Below are positions 1-5,497 of a stretch of 7,273 nt of DNA, piece after piece (the first letter of the stretch is position 1; every line of letters starts with the position of its first letter). The notes under the pieces are model-generated. The model did no database searches. It was not told the origin of the DNA and was given only the letters and a program-made list of their open reading frames with translations. Position numbers and translations under genes: made by a program. Location of the stretch: contig JBFWKS010000229.1 of assembly GCA_050252545.1 (NCBI GenBank), positions 1 through 7,273 of the forward strand, given 5' to 3'. Origin of the DNA: Patulibacter sp050252545. GTDB taxonomy: Bacteria > Actinomycetota > Thermoleophilia > Solirubrobacterales > Solirubrobacteraceae.

Positions 1-866
1 GCACCGCGCCGGAGCTGCTGCTGGGCCTGGGCGGTGAGACCCGCGGCGCCCCCGCGTCCGACCCGATCGGGCGCCCGATCGCCGCCGGGTACGCGTTGGT
101 GGAGGACGGCGGCGCGGCGGTCGTCGACGTCGCCGAGGCCACGGGACTGCCGCTCCTGACGCCGGAGGAACGCGACCCACTGACGGCGTCGAGCCGCGGC
201 ACCGGAGAGTTGCTGGCGGCCGCGGCCCGGTCGGGAGCCGACGTCGTCCTGCTGGCCTGCGGCGGCAGTGCGACCGTCGACGGCGGGATCGGAGCGCTCG
301 GTGCACTCGACGATGCCGGCGTGCGGTTCGGGGAGCGGAACGGCCCGACCCTCGTCTGCCTGTGCGACGTGCGCACCCCGTGGGAGGAGGCGGCCGACCG
401 GTTCGGCCCGCAGAAGGGCGCGACCGTCGACACCCTTCCGGTTCTGCGCCGACGGATGCACGCGATCGCCGGCGGACTGCCCCGCGATCCGCGCGGCCGC
501 TCCGGCACCGGGGCCGCCGGCGGGCTGTCGGGAGCGCTGTGGGCCGTCCACGGCGCCCGTCTGGAGCCCGGCGCGGCGTTCGTCCTCGACGCGCTGGGCG
601 TGCGCGAACGCGCTGCGCGGAGCCGGGCGGTGATCGTGGGCGAGGGTCGTCTGGACCCGACGACCATGGAGGGCAAGGCGGCGTCGGCCGTCGCGTCCGA
701 GGCGCGCCGGGCCGGCGTGCCGTGCATCGCGATCGTGGGCCGGGACGCGCTCGATCCCGCGCAGGCACGGGTGCTCGGCATCGCCGACGTCGTCGCCGCG
801 GGTGACCCCGACGCCATCAGCGCGGCCGCCGAGGAGATCGCTGCGCGGCTCGACGCGTACCGGTGA
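1..866 (+). CDS. glxK: Glycerate kinase, GK1/GarK-like family, 5'-truncated
   Basis: Phosphorylates D-glycerate with ATP to 2-phosphoglycerate (or 3-phosphoglycerate), feeding glycerate into lower glycolysis; expected in the cytoplasm. The first full codon is at base 3 and the TGA stop is at 864-866, giving 287 residues. The family is usually about 370-380 residues, so roughly 85-90 N-terminal residues lie outside the window. Numbered from base 3, family blocks appear in order: SRGTGEL at 64-70, the signature GGSATVDGG at 87-95, PQKGA at 136-140, GTGAAGGL at 168-175 and GEGRLD at 213-218 followed by GK. It is compact: the segment between the signature and CDV is short, and the usual NPLxG after DV reads RTPWEE. 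The usual Q in the DxQT motif is T. A gpsA gene follows on the same strand. Family assignment is confident; the symbol (glxK, garK or glyK type) and the carbon position phosphorylated are not. Confidence 0.9.
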   Translation, partial: TAPELLLGLGGETRGAPASDPIGRPIAAGYALVEDGGAAVVDVAEATGLPLLTPEERDPLTASSRGTGELLAAAARSGADVVLLACGGSATVDGGIGALGALDDAGVRFGERNGPTLVCLCDVRTPWEEAADRFGPQKGATVDTLPVLRRRMHAIAGGLPRDPRGRSGTGAAGGLSGALWAVHGARLEPGAAFVLDALGVRERAARSRAVIVGEGRLDPTTMEGKAASAVASEARRAGVPCIAIVGRDALDPAQARVLGIADVVAAGDPDAISAAAEEIAARLDAYR

Positions 867-868
867 GC

Positions 869-892
869 CCACCGGCGGGTAGTAGACGGTGG
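869..892 (+). terminator. Weak stem-loop after the glycerate kinase stop
   Basis: Arms CCACCG (869-874) and CGGTGG (887-892) are perfect inverted repeats of 6 bases around a 12-base loop, beginning 3 bases after the TGA. There is no T-run, so this is at best a weak or Rho-assisted terminator. If translation of gpsA begins at GTG 863, the hairpin would lie inside that reading frame. Six-base GC-rich repeats also arise by chance in DNA of this composition. Confidence 0.2.
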
Positions 893-1003
893 CGGCCGGA
901 CTCCCGCACGCCCACGCCGTTGCCGGACCCCCGCCAGCACCACCATCTAGCCTTCACGCCGCCGACCGGGGTCCCCGCGTCGCGGCCGGCCCGAACGTCC
1001 TCC

Positions 1004-2353
1004 ATGCCTGACCGCTCCCGTCTGCCCGCCGCCCCGACCCGTGGCGTCAACCTGCCCAATCCGCTGGGCCGCCGGGCGGTCGTCATCGGTGCGGGGTCGT
1101 TCGGCACCGCGGTCGCCGTGCTGCTCGCGCGCGGCGGGTTCCGCACCACACTGCAGACCCGTACCGCCGAGCAGGCCGAGCAGCTACGCGAGGCCGGCGA
1201 GAACACCCGGTACCTCGCCGGCGTGCCACTGCCGCAGAACCTGAGGATCGACACGATCGAAGCCGGGCCGGGCAAGGCCGAGTTCGTGTTCCTCGGCGTG
1301 CCGTCGGCGCACCTGGGTGACGCGGTCGAGCGGCTGCAGGACGGCGGACTGGGACCGCGGGCCAAGGTCGTGTCGTTGAGCAAGGGCCTGGTGCCACCGC
1401 TCGGCGTCGCGCCCACGGCGCTGCTGACGGAGCGCTTCGGCGCCCACCGCGTCGCCTGCATCGGCGGGCCCGCCCACGCCCGCGAGATGGTCACGCACGG
1501 CGCCGGGCTCGTCGCGTCATCGACCGACGAGGAGCTCGCGGCGACGATCGCCGCCGTCTTCCTCCGGGCCGGGGTCGTCTGCGAGCACACCGACGACCCG
1601 ACCGGGGTCGAGCTGGCCGGCGCGGCGAAGAACGCCGCCGCACTGGCCGCCGGGGCGACCGAGGGCCAAGGGCTCAACGCGGCCGGAGCCGCCGCCGGGC
1701 ACATCTTCGCCGAGGTCTGGAGGCTGGCGGATCGACTCGGGGCCCATCCGCTGAGCTTCATCGGGCTGGCCGGCACCGGCGACCTGGTCGCCACCGCCCT
1801 CGCGCCGCAGAGCCGCAACCGTCGTGCCGGAGAGCTGCTGGCCGCCGGTGTTCCCGGCGCCGAGATCCCCGGACGGGTGGGCCAGGCGATCGAGGCGTTC
1901 GAGTCGGTGCCGCTCCTGGCGGAGGCGCTGCGGCGCAACGGGATCGACGCCCCGGTCACCGCCGGCCTCGTCCAGCTGATCCAGGGAACCGTGCCGCTCG
2001 ATGAGTGGGTCGCCCTGGTCCGCACCACCGTTCCCCCGCCCGCCCGTTGGGGCACCGGCGAGCGTCGCGGCCGCCTGCGGCGATGGTGGGCCGGCCTGCT
2101 GCGGATGCTGCACCTGCGCCGCGATCCCGTACCGACGCTGCCCGGCGCGGCCCAGGACGTGCCGGCGTTGCCCAGCGGAGCCGCCGCGGACGGCCCTCGG
2201 GGCGTGGCCGATCCCCCGGCCTCGATCGCGGCCGCTCCGCGCGACGGGGCCGGTCCCGATCCTGCGCTCCGGGCGAACGCCGCCGGCACCGACACGCGCC
2301 TGCCGGCCGTCCCCACCGCCGGGGAGCGCGACCGCTCCGACGGTCCCGACTGA
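1004..2353 (+). CDS. gpsA: NAD(P)+-dependent glycerol-3-phosphate dehydrogenase with a C-terminal extension
   Basis: Interconverts dihydroxyacetone phosphate and sn-glycerol 3-phosphate, the backbone for phospholipids. Numbered from ATG 1004 (449 residues): Rossmann motif GAGSFG at 29-34, VPSAHL at 99-104, SLSKG with K127, GGPAHAREM at 154-162, the catalytic-lysine block with K209-N210, GLAGTGDL with D260, T264, and SRNR with R271 and N272. The core ends near residue 342. About 107 more residues follow: a basic amphipathic stretch (354-373) and a Pro/Ala/Gly-rich tail. Usual length is 330-340. The start is uncertain. GTG 863 overlaps the upstream stop (GTGA) and would add 47 Pro/Arg-rich residues with unusual codons (AGT, AGA, CTA). 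Neither start has a clear Shine-Dalgarno. I prefer ATG 1004 because it lies nearer the conserved core. The block after K209 is divergent: the usual DNxKAALxTR reads LNAAGAAAGHI. Confidence 0.9.
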   Translation: MPDRSRLPAAPTRGVNLPNPLGRRAVVIGAGSFGTAVAVLLARGGFRTTLQTRTAEQAEQLREAGENTRYLAGVPLPQNLRIDTIEAGPGKAEFVFLGVPSAHLGDAVERLQDGGLGPRAKVVSLSKGLVPPLGVAPTALLTERFGAHRVACIGGPAHAREMVTHGAGLVASSTDEELAATIAAVFLRAGVVCEHTDDPTGVELAGAAKNAAALAAGATEGQGLNAAGAAAGHIFAEVWRLADRLGAHPLSFIGLAGTGDLVATALAPQSRNRRAGELLAAGVPGAEIPGRVGQAIEAFESVPLLAEALRRNGIDAPVTAGLVQLIQGTVPLDEWVALVRTTVPPPARWGTGERRGRLRRWWAGLLRMLHLRRDPVPTLPGAAQDVPALPSGAAADGPRGVADPPASIAAAPRDGAGPDPALRANAAGTDTRLPAVPTAGERDRSDGPD

Positions 2354-2403
2354 CGGCGTCGTCCGTCTGCCGGGCCGTCCGTGCGACCCCGGCCGGTGGA
2401 CGG
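2352..2403 (+). terminator. Possible hairpins after gpsA
   Basis: Two short perfect inverted repeats lie just after the gpsA stop: GACGG (2352-2356) with CCGTC (2363-2367), loop 6, and CCGTCC (2375-2380) with GGACGG (2398-2403), loop 17 containing CCGGCCGG. There is no T-run. They could slow or end gpsA transcription before the regulator gene, but similar repeats are common in DNA this rich in G+C. Confidence 0.25.
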
Positions 2404-2434
2404 TGTATAGCCCAGCTTCCCCGATCGAGGCGAC

Positions 2435-2440
2435 TAGGAT
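2435..2440 (+). promoter_or_regulatory. TAGGAT: possible -10 box overlapping an AGGA ribosome site for the regulator gene
   Basis: TAGGAT fits the actinobacterial TANNNT -10 pattern. Transcription would then start near base 2447, leaving an almost leaderless mRNA with GTG at 2450. The same bases hold AGGA (2436-2439), which lies 10 bases before GTG 2450 and could act as a Shine-Dalgarno if transcription begins upstream. No good TTGACA-like -35 box sits 16-19 bases upstream. Another AT-rich spot, TGTATAG at 2404-2410, could be an upstream -10. The sequence does not decide between these. Confidence 0.35.
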
Positions 2441-2449
2441 GCTCATGAC

Positions 2450-5290
2450 GTGGAGCGACTGCGCGAACGGGAGCTGTTCGACCGAGAGCGCGAGGTCCGG
2501 GTGCTCCGGCACGCCATCGCGCGCGCCTCATCCGGTGACGGCACCCTGGCGCTCGTCGACGGCCCGGCAGGGATCGGCAAGACCGCGCTCACCGCACAGG
2601 CGCTGACCGCCGGGACGGCCGCCGGGCTGGGCGTCCTGCGCGGTCGCGGCGCCCGGCGCGAGGCCGGGTTTCCGTTCGGCGTCGTCCGGCAGCTGTTCGA
2701 GCCGCATATCGCCGGACTCGACGACGCCGCACGGGAGCGGGCCTTCGAGGGGGCCGCGCAGCACGCCGCCGTGCTCTTCGACACCGTCGATCCCGAGGCC
2801 GCGGTGCCGCAGGACGCCGGCTTCACCATCCTGCACGGGCTCTACTGGCTCGTCGTCAACCTCGCGCGCGAGCGGCCGCTGCTCATCGCCGTCGACGACG
2901 CGCAATGGGCCGATCCGCCGTCGCGACGCTGGATCGAGCACCTGGCCCGGCGCCTGGAGGGCGTCGCGGTGACGCTCCTGCTGGCCCACCGCCCGGGTGA
3001 GGTCGCGGCCGCCGACGACCTGGCGCGCGACCTGGGCCGCGAGCCGACCGCCGTGCCGTTGGCGTTGGGACCACTGAGCCCCGGCGCGACGGCGCGACTC
3101 GTGCGCGCGGCGTTCGACGAGGAGGCCGACGACGCGTTCTGCGCGGCCTGCCACGCCGCGACCGGCGGCAATCCGCTGCTCGTGCGCCAGACGACCGGCG
3201 AGCTCGCCCGCCGTGGCGTGTCCCCCGCCGCCGCCACCGCCGGCGGGATGACCGACCTGATGGCGTCGGCGATCGCGGAGCTCGTCGCGTCGCGGCTCCG
3301 GGACGTCGGCACCGACGGGATCGAGCTCGTCGCGGCGCTGTGCGTCATCGGCCAACCGGCGGACCGGCTGCTCACCGAGCAGGTCGCCCGGCTGCGCCCC
3401 GAGGCCGCCGCCGCGGCGATCGGACGGCTGCAGGCGCTCGACGTCGTCGGCGCCGGACCGGACCTGGAGTTCAGTCACCCGCTCGTGCACGCCGCCGTCG
3501 AGCAGCACCTGGGAGCCGACCTGCTGGCCCACGCGCACCGCCGCGCCGCCGACGTGCTCGCCGCGTCCGGGGCCGGACCGGACGCGATCGCGCCACACCT
3601 GATGCTCGCGCCGCCGACCGGCGACCCGCGGGTGGTGGCGACGCTGCAGGCGGCCGCGCACGCCGCGGCGGCCCGCGGTGCGGACGACACCGCCCGGACG
3701 ATGCTCGAGCGGGCGCTGGCCGAGCCGCCGGCCGGCGCCGCCGCCGCGGCCGGCGTGCGGCACCAGCTCGGCATCATCTCCGCGCACTCCGACATGGCGG
3801 CCGCGCTGCCGATCCTCACCGCGGCGCTCGATGCGACCGTCGACGTGCGGCGACGGGCCCAGATCGCCATCGATCTGGCCGTCCCGATGCTGATCTGCCT
3901 GCGGGCGCGCGAGTCGGTACAGCGGCTCGACGCGGCGCGCGAGGCTCTCGGCCCGGAGGACGCGGCGATCGCCGGTGCGCTCGAGGCCACCGCACTCTCG
4001 AACGCGCAGTGGGACCTGGAGATGGGTGACGAGCGGGCGGGCCGGCTGGAGCGCGCGCGTCGCCTCGACCGGCCCGACACCCCGGTCGGGCGGCTCGTGC
4101 TGTTGCTCGGCGGCGTGCACGACGTGATGAGCAGCGGCGTGTTCGGCGTCGACGAGGTGCGGGCGGCGCTCGACGCCGGGCTCATCGACGACGTCGGCGC
4201 GCACGGGCCGCCCTTCGGCCTCGGCTGCGTGACGCTTGCGCTCGCCGGCGACCTGGCGGGCGCGTCCCGTCACGCGGAGACGGCCGAGCGCGAGATCGCC
4301 CGCACCGGATCGCCGGTGGCGGCGTCGCACCTGGCGAACATCCGGGCCGCGCTGCACCTGTACCGCGGCGCACTGGCAGACGCCGAGGCGGAGGCGATCC
4401 ACGGCCTGGAGGCGGCGGTCGTCCCGATGGGGCTGCCGACCCTGCTGGCATCGCTCGTCGACGCGCTCGTCGCGCGCGGCGAGCTCGACCGCGCATGGGA
4501 GCGGCTCGGCGAGTACGGCGGCCACGGCACACTGCCGCCGCTGCTGGGATGCCTGCTGCTCGTCGGCAGCCGGATCCGCCTGCGGGAGGCGCTCGGCGAC
4601 CACGCCGGCGCGCTCGCCGACTGCGACCTGGCGGCGACGTGGATGCGGATGGCGGGCGCCACGACGACACTGCCGGTGTTCTGGCAGCCGCACGCCGCGG
4701 CCTGCCACCTGGCGCTCGGCGACCACACCGAGGCCCGGCGGCTCGCCGACGAGGCGATCGAGGTCGCCGAGCGGTCCGGTGAGCCCCGGGCCCGCGCGAT
4801 CGCGCGGATCGCACTCGCACGCTGCACCGCGGGCGCGGAGCGACTGGATCTGCTGGGTACCGCCGCGACGCTCGCCGAGGAGGCCGACGCCCGCGCCATC
4901 CTCGCGACCGCCCGCGTCGCACGGGGCAAGGCGCTGCACGAGGCAGGCCGTACGGCAGAGGCCCGGACGGTGCTGCGCACCGGGTACGAGATCGCCGTCC
5001 GCTGCGGCGCCGTCCCGGTGGCGGACCAGGCGCACGCCGAGCTCGTCGCCGCCGGCGCCCGCCCCCGTCGCGCGTCACCGGTCGGCCCGGCGGCCCTCAC
5101 CCCGGCGGAGCTGCGGGTGGCGCGCGTCGCCGCTGCCGGACGGTCCAACCGCGAGGCCGCGGAGCAGCTGTTCGTGACGGTGAAGACCGTCGAGATGCAC
5201 CTGAGCAGCACGTACCGCAAGCTCGGGATCCGGTCCCGCTCGCAGCTGGCGATCGCCCTGGACGGCGTGCCGGCGGCAGCCCGGGCGTAG
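2450..5290 (+). CDS. LAL-type (large ATP-binding) LuxR-family transcriptional regulator
   Basis: A 946-residue cytoplasmic DNA-binding regulator, MalT-like in layout. The N-terminal ATPase domain has Walker A GPAGIGKT at 38-45, Walker B LLIAVDD at 144-150 followed by AQWAD, the AHRPGE block at 179-184 and GGNPLL at 239-244. SHPLV at 342-346 is typical of the helical part after the ATPase. Residues of about 380-870 are Ala/Leu/Glu-rich helical sequence, probably TPR-like, which in this family binds an inducer or partner. The C-terminal LuxR helix-turn-helix starts at 883 (LTPAEL), with the recognition region around VKTVEMHLSSTYRKLGIRSR. Length is normal (about 850-1000). GTG 2450 is the only sensible start: an in-frame TAG lies at 2435-2437. 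There is no signal peptide or membrane segment. It sits between gpsA and a secreted-protein gene, all on one strand. The inducer and targets cannot be read from sequence; autoregulation or control of the next gene are guesses. Confidence 0.93.
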   Translation: MERLRERELFDREREVRVLRHAIARASSGDGTLALVDGPAGIGKTALTAQALTAGTAAGLGVLRGRGARREAGFPFGVVRQLFEPHIAGLDDAARERAFEGAAQHAAVLFDTVDPEAAVPQDAGFTILHGLYWLVVNLARERPLLIAVDDAQWADPPSRRWIEHLARRLEGVAVTLLLAHRPGEVAAADDLARDLGREPTAVPLALGPLSPGATARLVRAAFDEEADDAFCAACHAATGGNPLLVRQTTGELARRGVSPAAATAGGMTDLMASAIAELVASRLRDVGTDGIELVAALCVIGQPADRLLTEQVARLRPEAAAAAIGRLQALDVVGAGPDLEFSHPLVHAAVEQHLGADLLAHAHRRAADVLAASGAGPDAIAPHLMLAPPTGDPRVVATLQAAAHAAAARGADDTARTMLERALAEPPAGAAAAAGVRHQLGIISAHSDMAAALPILTAALDATVDVRRRAQIAIDLAVPMLICLRARESVQRLDAAREALGPEDAAIAGALEATALSNAQWDLEMGDERAGRLERARRLDRPDTPVGRLVLLLGGVHDVMSSGVFGVDEVRAALDAGLIDDVGAHGPPFGLGCVTLALAGDLAGASRHAETAEREIARTGSPVAASHLANIRAALHLYRGALADAEAEAIHGLEAAVVPMGLPTLLASLVDALVARGELDRAWERLGEYGGHGTLPPLLGCLLLVGSRIRLREALGDHAGALADCDLAATWMRMAGATTTLPVFWQPHAAACHLALGDHTEARRLADEAIEVAERSGEPRARAIARIALARCTAGAERLDLLGTAATLAEEADARAILATARVARGKALHEAGRTAEARTVLRTGYEIAVRCGAVPVADQAHAELVAAGARPRRASPVGPAALTPAELRVARVAAAGRSNREAAEQLFVTVKTVEMHLSSTYRKLGIRSRSQLAIALDGVPAAARA

Positions 5291-5321
5291 GGGCGGCGGG
5301 CGTCCGGACCCCGGCACCAGA

Positions 5322-5360
5322 CGGTGAATCGCCACCGCGGGGCGGAGCCGTCCCGCCCCG
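5322..5360 (+). terminator. Tandem hairpins after the regulator gene, candidate terminator
   Basis: Two stem-loops abut. The first is CGGTG (5322-5326) with CACCG (5333-5337), loop of 6 bases. The second is CGGGGCGG (5338-5345) with CCGCCCCG (5353-5360), a perfect 8-base GC-only stem with a 7-base loop. The second ends 70 bases after the regulator stop and 54 bases before the next promoter's -35 box. No T-run follows, as is common for terminators in very GC-rich actinobacteria. The position supports termination; the function is inferred. Confidence 0.4.
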
Positions 5361-5386
5361 GGTCGCCGTCGCGCTGCGCCGTCGAT

Positions 5387-5414
5387 CCAGGGTTAACCCC
5401 AGGGTCACCAGGGG
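5387..5414 (+). repeat. Three CCAGGG direct repeats with a GGGTTAACCC palindrome
   Basis: CCAGGG occurs at 5387-5392, 5399-5404 and 5408-5413, with repeat starts 12 and 9 bases apart. The following bases are TTA, TCA and GTGA, so the copies look related beyond the six-base core. The first copy overlaps the perfect 10-base palindrome GGGTTAACCC (5390-5399). The array lies directly upstream of, and partly over, the -35 box of the secreted-protein promoter, where activator or repressor sites usually sit. No known binding motif was recognised. Confidence 0.5.
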
Positions 5415-5418
5415 TGAC
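5404..5418 (+). promoter_or_regulatory. Operator-like inverted repeat GTCACC-AGG-GGTGAC over the -35 box
   Basis: GTCACC (5404-5409) and GGTGAC (5413-5418) are perfect inverted repeats of 6 bases with a 3-base spacer. The right arm contains most of the proposed -35 hexamer (5414-5419), so a dimeric protein bound here would block or reposition RNA polymerase. The cognate factor is unknown; the LAL regulator encoded just upstream is a candidate by proximity only. Confidence 0.45.
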
Positions 5419-5442
5419 GCCGTCGACGACCGCCCATATAAC
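5414..5442 (+). promoter_or_regulatory. Promoter of the secreted-protein gene (GTGACG-N17-TATAAC)
   Basis: The -35 hexamer GTGACG (5414-5419) matches TTGACA at 4 of 6 positions. The -10 hexamer TATAAC (5437-5442) matches TATAAT at 5 of 6. The spacer is exactly 17 bases. CATATAAC is a strikingly AT-rich island in this GC-rich window. Transcription would begin near base 5449, giving a leader of about 49 bases. The predicted sigma factor is the housekeeping one. Confidence 0.6.
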
Positions 5443-5484
5443 CGCGTTGTCGCGCGACGTACCTCGTCGCCAATGCACCGTCCC

Positions 5485-5492
5485 GAAGGAAG
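5485..5492 (+). promoter_or_regulatory. Strong ribosome binding site GAAGGAAG
   Basis: GAAGGAAG contains AAGGA, with AGGA at 5487-5490 leaving 7 bases before ATG 5498. It is the best Shine-Dalgarno in the window and fixes the start of the secreted protein. The earlier ATG at 5473 is in another frame that stops at 5679. Confidence 0.75.
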
Positions 5493-5497
5493 CCTTC

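Noticed and set aside
920..953. Possible promoter for gpsA (TTGCCG with CATCTA or TAGCCT)
   Set aside because: TTGCCG to CATCTA has an 18-base spacer but only 2 of 6 matches at the -10; TAGCCT would need a 22-base spacer. Too weak to call.
817..2316. 499-codon - strand frame opposite gpsA
   Set aside because: Low-complexity Ser/Ala/Arg/Pro sequence with no motif, fully opposite a well-supported GpsA.
2528..5035. 835-codon open frame on the - strand opposite the LAL regulator
   Set aside because: Its predicted protein is Arg/Gly/Gln/His-rich without any recognisable domain. The + strand frame has clear Walker A, Walker B and LuxR helix-turn-helix motifs. Long antisense frames are expected at this G+C content.
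5387..5418. MalT-box match for the repeats upstream of the secreted gene
   Set aside because: The CCAGGG copies do not match the MalT consensus as I know it (GGGGAtGAGG-like), so no regulator can be named from the motif.
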